Positions 9,398 to 17,497 of a stretch of DNA of 64,000 nt are shown piece by piece (position 1 is the stretch's first letter; each line of letters opens with the position of its first letter). The notes below the pieces were generated by a model. That model had not been told where the DNA came from. It saw only the letters and a program-made list of their open reading frames with translations, and did not search any database. The position numbers and the translations under genes are program-made. Origin of the DNA: Hydrogenophaga sp. (GTDB lineage Bacteria > Pseudomonadota > Gammaproteobacteria > Burkholderiales > Burkholderiaceae_C); the NCBI RefSeq assembly GCF_018780075.1, contig NZ_JADMKB010000003.1, forward strand, positions 248,001 through 312,000, read 5' to 3'.

Positions 9398-10627
9398 TCA
9401 GGGTGCAGCAAGTCTTGTGCTGCTCGGATCAAGGCTGGCGGCAACGCCGAGAACCCATTCACGCCAAACATCAAAGTCATCACTGGCCTTGCCGGATGCG
9501 TCTCGAAGCCCCTCCAAGTGCGCCACATAGCTCAGGAGCAGCTGTGACGACTGCCAGCTCTGTGCCTCACGCAGCAGCGCATCTCGCCGGGCCTTCTCTG
9601 CAGCATCTCTCTGCTGAGCATCTTCCCTGACCCGTTGCTCCTCAGCCCGGCGGCGAGCCGCTTCTTCTTGTTGCTCGCGCTGCCTCCCCCATCTGGCCAC
9701 AGCTTCCAGAGAGCCACGGTGGCGGAATTCGGCGGCAGAAAGAATCTCGGGCCACCTGGTCTCCAAAGTCGTCGTGGACGTGTCATTCAAAGTCGTCTCT
9801 CCAAGGCCCATCTGCTCGATGCTGAGGCTAAGGCGTCCTGTCGGAGCCAACGTCTTCACGTATTCCTTTTCACGCGTGTACGAGTTGATCCTGTCAAAAC
9901 GGGTACCGGCGTCAAGTTTCTCGGTCAACCTGATGCTGATGTGTGCCTCGCCTCGCTTGGCGATCAAGCGCTCCATTTGATCGGCGAACGTGAGCTGAAA
10001 GCGGGATTTTTCAAGCTCTTCGACCAGCGAGCTCATCAAACGCAGTGCCCGCTTATAGGTCATGAGCGAGACCCGGATCGCTGTCTTTCTGTGGGTCGCA
10101 GCAAGGATCTGACCGCGGTCACAGAAGTGTTTCCAGCTATAGAAGGGCGGTGCGACACCTCGATACTGTCGTCCTGGATACGCATCTTCCCAATCGTGCT
10201 TCGCTTTTCGCTGAAGTGCTTCCGCTGCCTCTTTTTCGTATTTGGGAAGCAAGGCTCGGATCAGAGGGTGAAGTGCCAACGGCTGCATCGCATCAGATCG
10301 CTCAGGTGATGGCAGCGGCATTTCACTTCGATCTGTTTCTGGATTCTGTTCAAACGATGTCTCCCTGGAACGCTTCGTGCCCTTCAGATGCCGACGCTCA
10401 ACAACCTCGTTTGCAACAACGGTGGCGACGGGAGGAAGAGAAGGTTTGGGGACATTGTGGCCAGCAGCAAGCCTGGCCCAGTGGCCTCTCGCCGGTATCG
10501 GGATGCCCAGCTTTACGCACACCTGTCGAAGTCCCGGACCTGACAGGCCGTAGCGCTTGCCGAGATGAATCATGGGAACAGACCAAACCTCGGTGTAGAG
10601 CTGTTCCCGTTCAGGTATCGAACTCAT
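9398..10627 (-). CDS. uncharacterised 409-residue protein with N-terminal HTH-like segment and C-terminal charged helix
   Basis: I recognise this as a type of hypothetical protein recurrent in proteobacterial accessory regions, but with no assigned function. It opens with EREQLYTEVWSVPMIHLGKRYGLSGPGLRQ followed by CVKLGIPIPARGHW; split by its Trp/Gly positions this looks like a helix-turn-helix reading head (residues about 5-45). The middle part is basic. Residues about 315-370 are an Arg/Glu/Ala/Gln-rich coiled-coil helix. The ATG at 10627 has GGAG five bases upstream. It converges on the Gabija genes and lies in the same accessory region, so a defence-related or regulatory role is possible but not shown. 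Confidence 0.68.
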   Translation of the reverse strand: MSSIPEREQLYTEVWSVPMIHLGKRYGLSGPGLRQVCVKLGIPIPARGHWARLAAGHNVPKPSLPPVATVVANEVVERRHLKGTKRSRETSFEQNPETDRSEMPLPSPERSDAMQPLALHPLIRALLPKYEKEAAEALQRKAKHDWEDAYPGRQYRGVAPPFYSWKHFCDRGQILAATHRKTAIRVSLMTYKRALRLMSSLVEELEKSRFQLTFADQMERLIAKRGEAHISIRLTEKLDAGTRFDRINSYTREKEYVKTLAPTGRLSLSIEQMGLGETTLNDTSTTTLETRWPEILSAAEFRHRGSLEAVARWGRQREQQEEAARRRAEEQRVREDAQQRDAAEKARRDALLREAQSWQSSQLLLSYVAHLEGLRDASGKASDDFDVWREWVLGVAASLDPSSTRLAAP

Positions 10628-10844
10628 CGCGCGCTCCAAGGGGTTCCATGCTTTCGCCAGCGTCGAACTTCATGATGCCATGTGCTTCCACCTGTCGAGT
10701 TTTCGCTGGGGCTCCGGGAGCTGGGCACGGCCGAACGTCAGCACCCAGCCCTGTTACGAGATCAGCCGCTCCATACATGGATTCGCAACGCTCAACGACT
10801 GTCGAGACGTGATCACGAATGACGTGCCAAATTTGGCGCTTCAC
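10611..10844 (-). CDS. possible small protein upstream of the 409-residue gene
   Basis: A GTG-initiated ORF of 77 codons overlapping the start of the next leftward gene by 17 bases. The N-terminus (IWHVIRDHVSTVVERCESM) could form an amphipathic helix; the rest is Gly/Pro-rich. The overlap would suit translational coupling, but there is no recognisable domain and no ATG start, so the gene is doubtful. Confidence 0.33.
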   Translation of the reverse strand: MKRQIWHVIRDHVSTVVERCESMYGAADLVTGLGADVRPCPAPGAPAKTRQVEAHGIMKFDAGESMEPLGARDEFDT

Positions 10845-11089
10845 GTTCGAAAAACGATTGGAGTTGAGAGGAACGGAAGTCCTGCGCGGCAGCGGTCATG
10901 GACATGAGACAACCAATGCCGGCCACTGAAGTTCCATGTGACGAAAAGCTGCGGTGGGCCGTAGCCGGCAGATGGCCTTTTGAAGGATGGGAGTGTTTGT
11001 CGCGGGCATCAACTCACCTACGCTGGAAAACGCCTGACTGGGTTGAAGACGCGATGCATCCGAACGAGGATCGAACGCTGTTCCTGTCA

Positions 11090-11110
11090 CCCCGCTTTAA
11101 CGCGGGGTTT
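11090..11110 (+). terminator. probable intrinsic terminator
   Basis: CCCCGC-TTTAAC-GCGGGG followed by TTT forms a 6-bp GC stem and short U run reading rightward. No convincing rightward gene lies just upstream (10845-11089 holds only a weak ORF from 10898 to 11152 that runs through the hairpin). It may end an RNA, or shield the thioesterase gene that begins 39 bp downstream. Confidence 0.45.
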
Positions 11111-11148
11111 CGGAGCGAATGCGCGTCATCAACCCATTTCCCCATCCC

Positions 11149-11673
11149 ATGAACCACCAAGGCATCAGCGAAATCTCCTTTGAAGAAACCTACAGCGTGC
11201 CGCCCGAGCAGACGGCCCGGGCGCTGTTCTCCCGGCTCCCGCATGGAGGTGACTACGCACAGCGGCTGATCGAATGCTTGGCGACCGGGTATCTGGTCGC
11301 CGTCGTCGAATCCATCTGCATCCGCGAAATGCAGCGGCACGTGGATGCCGACTCGGAGGTCGTGGTGGGCCGGACGATCGAGTTGGAGCACAAGGGACCG
11401 ATCCCGCCGGGATCAACCCTGAAGCTGAGGGGATGGGTCGAACGGCTGGGGGAGCGGAGCGCGAAATTCCGCGTGCAGGCATCAGACGACCACGAAGTGG
11501 TTTGCGACGGCTGCGTCATTCTGGTGGTGGCTCCGCGAACATCAATGGAATCGCGCATTGCTGCAAAAGTGGGCGCGCTGGGGACGAAGTCCGATGGAGA
11601 CCTGGTTGAGGACGCGCGCGGCAAGTGTGCCTCGCCTGATTCGTTGAGCCGCCTGGAACCGCAGACTCCCTGA
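11149..11673 (+). CDS. FlK-like hot-dog thioesterase
   Basis: A 174-residue protein. Its first 125 or so residues fit the fluoroacetyl-CoA thioesterase (FlK) family of single hot-dog enzymes. The three FlK catalytic positions appear conserved: Thr46 (LATGYLV), Glu54 (VVES) and His81 (IELEHKGPIPPG). The family pattern continues with VERLGERSAKFRVQASDD. The C-terminal 45 residues look unstructured. FlK hydrolyses toxic fluoroacetyl-CoA in Streptomyces cattleya; most relatives have unknown acyl-CoA substrates. It is a lone gene between a terminator and the second copy of the leader repeat. An in-frame ATG at 11119 would add ten residues; the 11149 start fits the family better. Confidence 0.65.
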   Translation: MNHQGISEISFEETYSVPPEQTARALFSRLPHGGDYAQRLIECLATGYLVAVVESICIREMQRHVDADSEVVVGRTIELEHKGPIPPGSTLKLRGWVERLGERSAKFRVQASDDHEVVCDGCVILVVAPRTSMESRIAAKVGALGTKSDGDLVEDARGKCASPDSLSRLEPQTP

Positions 11674-11741
11674 ACGCACACTGCCCTTCCAGGGGATCAA
11701 GTAAGTGAGGTTTGGCTGGCTTGCTATTGCACCCAGCGTGC

Positions 11742-11863
11742 CACGCCGTTCTCGCCGTCAAGGTCGGCGCGCATCTGCGATGCGCTGGCGGCCTGGGCGG
11801 CCGTCTACGAACCTTGACCGCTGCGCTGCGCCGTGACCCGGAGGCTGCGGGCAATCCCGCCCG
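11742..11863. repeat. GC-rich leader repeat, copy 2 (before DUF2958 gene)
   Basis: Second copy of the non-coding element at 4295-4422, with the same blocks in the same order and scattered differences. It ends 21 bp before the DUF2958 start. A run of the form CCTGCGCxCTGCGCTTGC-like words also recurs in the gaps near 4230, 13125 and 17610, suggesting that backbone leaders share an older sequence. Confidence 0.65.
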
Positions 11864-11884
11864 GCATTCCTTCTGGAGTTCACC

Positions 11885-12232
11885 ATGAACGTACTCATCA
11901 CCGACGAGCAGCGCGTGCTGCTGCTGGCCAACGGCCGCGAGACGCTGCGAAACCCTGACTTCGACCCGGCACCCGTGGTCAAGTTGTTCACGCCCGACGC
12001 TGGCGCGACCTGGCTGCTCACTGAGATCGACCCGGACGATCATGACCATGCTTTCGGCCTGTGCGATCTCGGCCTTGGGGCGCCCGAACTGGGCTGGATC
12101 AGTATGCGGGAGCTGGCGACGGTGCGCGGCAGGCTCGGGTTGCCGGTTGAGCGCGACCTGCACTTTCGAGCCGAGAAGCGCCTGAGCACTTACACACGGG
12201 ATGCACGGCTGGCCGGACGCATCGTCGTCTGA
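11885..12232 (+). CDS. DUF2958 protein, copy 1
   Basis: A 115-residue protein of the DUF2958 family, small proteins common on ICEs and plasmids and of unknown function. Typical features are ITDEQRVLLLANG at the N-terminus, VVKLFTPDAGATWLLTEIDP, and FGLCDLGLGAPELGWIS followed by ERDLHF. Preceded by TCTGGAG. A clearly homologous second copy lies at 19199-19552, so the element carries two paralogues, one on each side of the parB region. Confidence 0.88.
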   Translation: MNVLITDEQRVLLLANGRETLRNPDFDPAPVVKLFTPDAGATWLLTEIDPDDHDHAFGLCDLGLGAPELGWISMRELATVRGRLGLPVERDLHFRAEKRLSTYTRDARLAGRIVV

Positions 12233-12265
12233 CCAGCCACCAGGGCGTAGCGAACGCCCTGGTTT

Positions 12266-12937
12266 TCAGGGTTTCAGCAGATCCGGCAGGCAATCGGCGA
12301 ACACCGGCTGGATCTTGCTCATCGGCTGGACGATGGATTCGTCGCCAGTGAGCACGGCCATCGTCATGCCGGTCATGGTGCTCAGACCATTGGAGTTGCG
12401 CAGCACCTGCAGGGCCAGGTGCACGGGGAAACCATCGGCGCTGCGTCGCAGCGGGTGGATGCCGCCGTGCACGAAGGAGTTCATGGCGTTCCAGGACATG
12501 TCCTTGAACTGGGTCAGCATCCCGTGGGCCGCAGCGGGCACGCCCTGCCCGACCCGCTTGCCGATCTGATCGATCATTTCCTTTGCACTGGGCAGGTTCT
12601 TGGCGGCCTGTTCGGTTTCGATGGTAAGCGGCGCCGACAGCTTCTCGATGGCCGTATCGCTGGCGGCATAGATCAGCCACATGGCCCGGGTCAGTGCCTC
12701 GAACTGCAGGCGCATCAGGCTAACCGCCGAGGTCGGCAGGCCCAGGGCCATCAGGGCGCGCAGCGCTGTCGCGTGCTCCATGGCCACCACGCACATGCCC
12801 AGGGCTGCTTCGCCTCGCGGAGAACCATCGAAATCGGCGTCGTCGAGCAGCTCGGTCAGTCGCTCCATCAGCGCATCGGAGCGGGTGAGCATCTGATCCA
12901 GTGGGTCGTCGGAGTGGGCGGTGTCTTTCTCGGCCAT
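12266..12937 (-). CDS. uncharacterised helical protein (DUF6988/DUF5677-like)
   Basis: A 223-residue, mostly alpha-helical protein without a signal peptide. The block EHATALRALMALGLPTSAVS then MRLQFEALTRAMWLIYAAS resembles the core of DUF6988/DUF5677-type proteins, a recall-based match I hold with moderate confidence. Some relatives lie near abortive-infection genes. Here it is transcribed against its neighbours, between a DUF2958 and the DUF932 gene, and is probably a backbone accessory gene of unknown role. Confidence 0.62.
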   Translation of the reverse strand: MAEKDTAHSDDPLDQMLTRSDALMERLTELLDDADFDGSPRGEAALGMCVVAMEHATALRALMALGLPTSAVSLMRLQFEALTRAMWLIYAASDTAIEKLSAPLTIETEQAAKNLPSAKEMIDQIGKRVGQGVPAAAHGMLTQFKDMSWNAMNSFVHGGIHPLRRSADGFPVHLALQVLRNSNGLSTMTGMTMAVLTGDESIVQPMSKIQPVFADCLPDLLKP

Positions 12938-13471
12938 GCCGTCATCGTAGAGCCATCGCGGTCACTGGGCGTCTCCGGCCATTGGGGGTTGGCCGGCCGC
13001 GCTGTCGTGCTGCGCATCGAGCCCACAGGCCCTGCGGTCCCGCCGTCTCGCCCCTGGCGGGCTTCCATCGTTTCCTTCCCTCCGGTCGGCTGACGCCTTC
13101 GGCCCGGCCTTGCGTCCGGGCCTGCGCACTGCGCTTGCGTGGGGTCGGCGCCACCAGCGGCCGAGGGCCATTGGCGCCCTCTTCCCTCGTCCATCACCAC
13201 TTGCGCGACCGTAGCCCGCCGCCCGGTGCCGTCAAGGCGCGCCAGGCCGTGTCCTCGGCTGCGCCTGCGGGCCGCACCAGACCTGGCGCTTGCCTCCTTG
13301 ACGGCACCGGGTGGCGCGCTCCTTTGGTCGCGGGCGATGAACTCAGGAAAGACGGTGGCGAAGGGGCCGGCCCAGGTCTCTGCGCCGACCCCACCGGAAG
13401 ACCCGAAGAGGGCTCCGAATCTAGGAATCCGGTGGGGGTTTTCAACAGCCAGCTTCATTTGGAGAAAGATC
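12938..13471. other. 534-bp GC-rich gap before the DUF932 gene
   Basis: No convincing gene is seen on either strand; the open frames here are GC-driven shadows. The gap holds the 16-bp inverted repeat at 13222/13296 and the recurring CCTGCGCACTGCGCTTGC word near 13120. It probably contains the promoter and a structured leader of the DUF932-parB genes. Confidence 0.5.
13222..13311. repeat. 16-bp perfect inverted repeat with 58-nt spacer
   Basis: CCCGGTGCCGTCAAGG at 13222-13237 is repeated as its exact complement CCTTGACGGCACCGGG at 13296-13311. The spacer is itself GC-rich with smaller palindromes, so the transcript would form a long stem. It lies 160 bp before the DUF932 start. It could be a structured leader, a replication or partition site, or the ends of a tiny mobile repeat. 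Confidence 0.75.
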
Positions 13472-14299
13472 ATGCAACTTGCTTCCCGCTTTGCACCACG
13501 TTCGCCGGTGCTGCGTTCCGAAACTCCGCTGTCGGATGAACAGATCCGCGCCGTGGCGCCATCCATCTTTGCCGAGGCGCCGCACGGCAGCCGCTCCGAG
13601 CGCTACAGCTACATCCCCACCGCCACCGTGCTGCAGGAACTGCGCGGCGAGGGCTTCCAGCCTTTCATGGTGTGCCAGACCCGCGTGCGCCAGGACGACC
13701 GGCGCGAGTTCACCAAGCACCTGATCCGGCTTCGCCACGCCAGCCAGATCAACGGTCGCGAGGCCAACGAAATCATCCTGCTGAACTCGCACGACGGCAC
13801 CAGCAGCTACCAGATGCTGGCCGGCATGTTCCGTTTCGTGTGCCAGAACGGTCTGGTGTGCGGCGACACCGTGGCCGACGTGCGCGTGCCGCACAAGGGC
13901 GACGTGGCCGCGCAGGTGATCGAAGGCGCCTACACGGTGCTGCAGGGCTTCGGGCAGGCGCAAGAGTCGCGCGAGGCCATGCAGGCCGTGGCGCCGGACA
14001 CGGGCGAATCCGAGGTGTTCGCGCGCGCCGCGCTGGCTCTCAAGTACGACGACGCCGACAAGGCACCGCCCGTCACCGAATCGCAAATCCTGATGCCACG
14101 TCGCCACGACGACGACCGGCGCGACCTGTGGAGCGTGTTCAACCGCACCCAGGAAAACCTGATCAAAGGCGGACTGACCGGCCGAAGCGCCAACGGGCGC
14201 CGCCAGAGCACCCGCCCCGTGCAGGGCATCGACCAGAACCTGCGACTGAACCGCGCCCTGTGGCTGCTGGCCGATGGCCTGCGCCAGCTCAAGGGCTGA
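13472..14299 (+). CDS. DUF932 family protein
   Basis: A 275-residue protein of the DUF932 family (plasmid YubP/YfjQ type). The pattern is recognisable in the N-terminal RYSYIPTATVLQELRGEGF, then LIRLRHA, ANEIILLNSHDGTSSYQM, and FRFVCQNGLVCG. The function is unknown; these proteins are widespread on conjugative elements. The ATG at 13472 follows GGAGAAAGATC. It is the first gene of a probable unit with parB, separated by 92 bp that include a GC hairpin. Confidence 0.85.
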   Translation: MQLASRFAPRSPVLRSETPLSDEQIRAVAPSIFAEAPHGSRSERYSYIPTATVLQELRGEGFQPFMVCQTRVRQDDRREFTKHLIRLRHASQINGREANEIILLNSHDGTSSYQMLAGMFRFVCQNGLVCGDTVADVRVPHKGDVAAQVIEGAYTVLQGFGQAQESREAMQAVAPDTGESEVFARAALALKYDDADKAPPVTESQILMPRRHDDDRRDLWSVFNRTQENLIKGGLTGRSANGRRQSTRPVQGIDQNLRLNRALWLLADGLRQLKG

Positions 14300-14312
14300 T
14301 CCCTTTTCATCC

Positions 14313-14333
14313 CCCCGCGCGCGGCGCGCGGGG
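14313..14333. repeat. short GC hairpin between DUF932 gene and parB
   Basis: CCCCGCGCGC and its complement GCGCGCGGGG are separated by a single base, giving an almost perfect 21-bp palindrome. There is no U tract, so it is a poor terminator; attenuation, RNA stabilisation or a DNA-binding site are all possible. Confidence 0.55.
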
Positions 14334-14391
14334 CTTGGCCCTACCGCCGCGCACCGTCTCGCTTTCCTCATGCACCCACAGGAGTTTCACC

Positions 14392-16401
14392 ATGAACGCA
14401 CTCACCCATCCCGAAGTCCAGGCCCTGCACGCCACCCCCGCACCGCAGGTGCCCGCCCAGCCCTCGCAGCAAATGCTGCTCGTGCCGCTGTCGCGGCTGC
14501 GCCCGTCGCGCCGCAACGTGCGCAAGACGGCGGGCCCATCCATCGAGGCGCTGGCCGCCAGCATCGAGCGCGTGGGCCTGCTGCAGAACCTCACCGTCAC
14601 CCTGGCATCGGACGGAGAGCACTACGAGGTGGTGGCCGGAGGCCGCCGCTGCGCCGCCCTCAAGCTGCTGGCCAAGAAGCGCCGCATCGCCAAGGATTGG
14701 GAGGTGCCTTGCCTTCTGGTGGCCGACAGCAGCGCTCGCACCGCCAGCCTGACCGAGAACGTGCAGCGCGAGGCCATGCAGCCGGCCGACCAGTTCGAAG
14801 CCTTCGCTGCCCTGGTGGCCGAGGGGCGCCCGGTGGAAGACATCGCGGCCGACTTCGGCGTCACGCCCCTGGTGGTGCAGCGCCGCCTCAAGCTCGCCAA
14901 TGTCTCGCCCCGCCTGATGGCCGACTACCGCGCCGACGCCCTCAGCCTGGAGCAGCTGATGGCGCTGGCTGTGACCGACGACCACGTCGCCCAGGAGGCC
15001 GCGTTCTATGAAGCACCCGAATGGCAGCGCAGCCCGGCAGCGCTGCGCCAGCGCCTGACTGAGCGGGAAATCGGCGCCGACCATGCCCTGGTGCACTTCG
15101 TCGGCCTGAATGCCTACACCGCCGCCGGGGGTGGCATTCGCCGCGACCTGTTCGCCGACGACGAGGACACCGGAACCACCCTGACCGATGCCGCGCTGCT
15201 GGAACGGCTGGTGCGCGAGAAGCTGGAGGCGCTGGCCGAACCTGTGCACGCCGAGGGCTGGGCCTGGGTGGAGGCGGTGCCGCACCTGAGCCCCGCCGAG
15301 CGGCAGGCGTTCCAGAACGCACCGCGCACGCGCCGCGAACCCACGGCGCGCGAGGTGCGGCGCATGGAGGTGCTGCAAGGCCGCATCACCCGCACCGATG
15401 CCGCGCTCGAAGAAGCCTACGACGCGGACGACGAGGACAAGGCCGAAACCCTGCACCAGCGCCACGAGGCCCTGGCGACCGAACTGGAAGCCGTGCAGTC
15501 CCAGTTGAGCGGCCATGCGCCCGAGGTCCGGGCCATGGCCGGGGCCATCGTCACGCTGGATCGCGAGGGGCAGCCCCTGATTCACCGGAGACTGTTGCGC
15601 GACGCCGAAGCCAAGGTGCTGCGCGCGCTGGACGCTGCGCGGCAACGCGCCGTCAGCGGCCGGACCCCTGGCGACGATGGCAGCAATTCGGACGGATCAA
15701 CCACGGGCGATGCGCCGCACGGCGCAGAACACCTGTCCGACCGGCTGGCGCAGCGCCTGAGCGCCCACCGCACCGCAGCCCTGCAGATCGAGTTCGCGCG
15801 CCAGCCGCAGGCGGCGCTGGCTGCGCTGGTGCACGCTCTGGTGCAGCAGGCCCTGCAGGGCGGCTATCGCAACGCCCTACCCCTGGGCTTGCGCATGAGC
15901 CTGCGTGATCGCCTGGAAGACCTGGCACCCGACTGGCCCGAGTCGCCCGCCGCGCTCGCGCTGCGCGAACTTCGTCAGGCATGGGCCGAACGTCTGCCGC
16001 AGGAACCGGGCGAGCTGTTAGCCGTACTGCTGGACAAGTCCCAGGATGAACTGGTGCAACTGCTGGCGCTGTGCACCGCCCCAGCGGTGGACGTGGTGAC
16101 GTCCCGCGCGACCGCCAGTCAGCCCGGCGCTGAACTGGCGCAGGCGCTGCGCCTAGACATGGCCGCTTGGTGGAAGCCCACGGCCGACAGCTATTTCCAG
16201 CACGTGCCCAAGGCAGCCATCCTGAACGCGGTGGCGCAGTTCGCGCCGAATGAGGTGCCCCGTCTGTCCAAGCTCAAGAAGGCCGAGATTGCGCTGGAGG
16301 CCGAGCGACTGGCCGAGGGCAGCGGCTGGATGCCGGCCGTGTTCGGTCGCGAGGTGCCAGAATCAGTGAAGCACACAGAGGCGGAAGCATCTGACGATTG
16401 A
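14392..16401 (+). CDS. parB: ParB/RepB/Spo0J-type partition protein
   Basis: A 669-residue ParB-family protein. The N-terminal part has the ParB/Srx CTPase fold: LSRLRPSRRNVRKTAG, then EVVAGGRRCAALKLL and SLTENVQREAM (the arginine-containing ENxQR box, near residues 123-130). A helix-turn-helix follows (EDIAADFGVTPLVVQRRLKL). The remaining 400 residues are Ala/Arg/Glu-rich and contain an acidic stretch (YDADDEDKAETL); this long C-terminal extension is normal for ICE/plasmid ParB proteins of this type. It should act with ParA (22190) in segregation or in controlling replication of the excised element. The ATG at 14392 follows CAGGAG. Confidence 0.9.
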   Translation: MNALTHPEVQALHATPAPQVPAQPSQQMLLVPLSRLRPSRRNVRKTAGPSIEALAASIERVGLLQNLTVTLASDGEHYEVVAGGRRCAALKLLAKKRRIAKDWEVPCLLVADSSARTASLTENVQREAMQPADQFEAFAALVAEGRPVEDIAADFGVTPLVVQRRLKLANVSPRLMADYRADALSLEQLMALAVTDDHVAQEAAFYEAPEWQRSPAALRQRLTEREIGADHALVHFVGLNAYTAAGGGIRRDLFADDEDTGTTLTDAALLERLVREKLEALAEPVHAEGWAWVEAVPHLSPAERQAFQNAPRTRREPTAREVRRMEVLQGRITRTDAALEEAYDADDEDKAETLHQRHEALATELEAVQSQLSGHAPEVRAMAGAIVTLDREGQPLIHRRLLRDAEAKVLRALDAARQRAVSGRTPGDDGSNSDGSTTGDAPHGAEHLSDRLAQRLSAHRTAALQIEFARQPQAALAALVHALVQQALQGGYRNALPLGLRMSLRDRLEDLAPDWPESPAALALRELRQAWAERLPQEPGELLAVLLDKSQDELVQLLALCTAPAVDVVTSRATASQPGAELAQALRLDMAAWWKPTADSYFQHVPKAAILNAVAQFAPNEVPRLSKLKKAEIALEAERLAEGSGWMPAVFGREVPESVKHTEAEASDD

Positions 16402-16425
16402 CGCAGGCAGGTCCGCAAAGCCCTG

Positions 16426-16457
16426 CAAGGCCCCGGCGCTTGCCGCCCGGGGCCTTG
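16426..16457 (+). terminator. strong hairpin after parB
   Basis: CAAGGCCCCGG (16426-16436) pairs perfectly with CCGGGGCCTTG (16447-16457) around a 10-nt loop. It begins 25 bp after the parB stop. No long U run follows, so it may protect the mRNA end rather than terminate fully. A second hairpin (CGCCGCCT/AGGCGGCG) lies near 16518-16540. Confidence 0.5.
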
Positions 16458-16744
16458 TAGCTTCCGACTTGGGTGCGCGCCGCATGGGCTGAACGGGGTC
16501 TCAGAAAAACGCCACACCGCCGCCTTCGATCAGGCGGCGGCGTGGCGGCGCGCAAGTGCTTGCACGAGCACTGGTGCCCACGCGATTGGCATCAGCGCAT
16601 AGAATGCCGAGACAGCCGCGTCACGCTGAACCTGCTGCCGGGTTAAACGACGTTTCTCGCTTCCCTTCTCTGATCGCAGACCGTGTCCATTCCTCCGGTC
16701 GGTGCGTAATCGGCAGTCATCGACCATGCACAAAGGAATTTGGC

Positions 16745-17497
16745 ATGTCTGATTCGACATTCTTCGTCTCCGCTGCGGCCGTGCGCAATCTCAAGCACAG
16801 TGCCCAGCACCGCGTCAGCGGTGTCTCGTCCGCTCATCTCAGTGAAGCCCTTGCGTCGGCGCTCGGCTTCAAGACGCATGCGGCGCTACGCGCTGCTCTC
16901 GCCGGTCGAACGACCGTCGAGGTGCCCAAGCCCAGCAATGCGCGCATGGTGCGGCGACTCCAGGAGCTGGGCTACAACGCCACAGGGGATCTGCGTCTGG
17001 TCCCCGAGTTCGAGCACTCGTACTCGCCGTTCCGCAACTTCCCCCTGAGCAAAAAGCGAAGTGCACGGTGGACGGGCTGGCGCAACCTGATGGTCGCTGC
17101 CATCAATGCGGGGCTGGAGCAGCGACTGTTCGGCCTGGAGCCCAGCGACAACTGGTGGCCCGGCGGCAATCCGCACAGCCAGCTTTGCAAGCGGCACATC
17201 TACCGCTTCGACCTTGAGGGTGGCCATATGGCCGTGGCCAGTGTGGATGCCATAAGCGGCGATGAACTGTCGATCAACGTGGTGCTCGATCCGCGGCATG
17301 AGGGCATTGAGCCCGACCGATTCAATGGTTTACGCGATGGCGACGCCCATGCTCACGCGTGGGTGGAGCGCCGTCTCGGCGCCTGGATTCAGGACGGCGG
17401 TGAGGACTTTTCCTGCAAGCGAGCGGTCCAGCCCTGGCTGGCTCAACTGGAGATCGACCCTATGGGCTATTCGGACCAGGGTAGCTTCTTCATGTGA
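16745..17497 (+). CDS. ICE-associated hypothetical protein, 250 residues
   Basis: A 250-residue soluble protein. Its N-terminal 60 residues (SSAHLSEALASALGFKTHAAL) resemble a short helical module found at the start of many ICE and plasmid hypothetical proteins. The middle is rich in Trp, Asn and Gly (DNWWPGGNPHSQLCKRHIY). I do not recognise an enzymatic motif. The ATG at 16745 follows AAAGGAATTTGGC. It stands alone between parB and the DUF736 gene. Confidence 0.65.
   Translation: MSDSTFFVSAAAVRNLKHSAQHRVSGVSSAHLSEALASALGFKTHAALRAALAGRTTVEVPKPSNARMVRRLQELGYNATGDLRLVPEFEHSYSPFRNFPLSKKRSARWTGWRNLMVAAINAGLEQRLFGLEPSDNWWPGGNPHSQLCKRHIYRFDLEGGHMAVASVDAISGDELSINVVLDPRHEGIEPDRFNGLRDGDAHAHAWVERRLGAWIQDGGEDFSCKRAVQPWLAQLEIDPMGYSDQGSFFM

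Noticed and set aside
10898-11152. 84-codon rightward ORF before the thioesterase
   Set aside because: It runs through the hairpin terminator at 11090 and has no recognisable domain; too weak to list as a gene.
13672-14391. Upstream extension of ParB by 240 residues
   Set aside because: It lies inside the DUF932 gene in another frame and is Arg/His/Pro-rich shadow sequence; ParB starts at 14392.
14368-15645. Long 425-codon leftward frame opposite parB
   Set aside because: A GC-rich antisense shadow of parB with no domain; ParB is unmistakable on the other strand.
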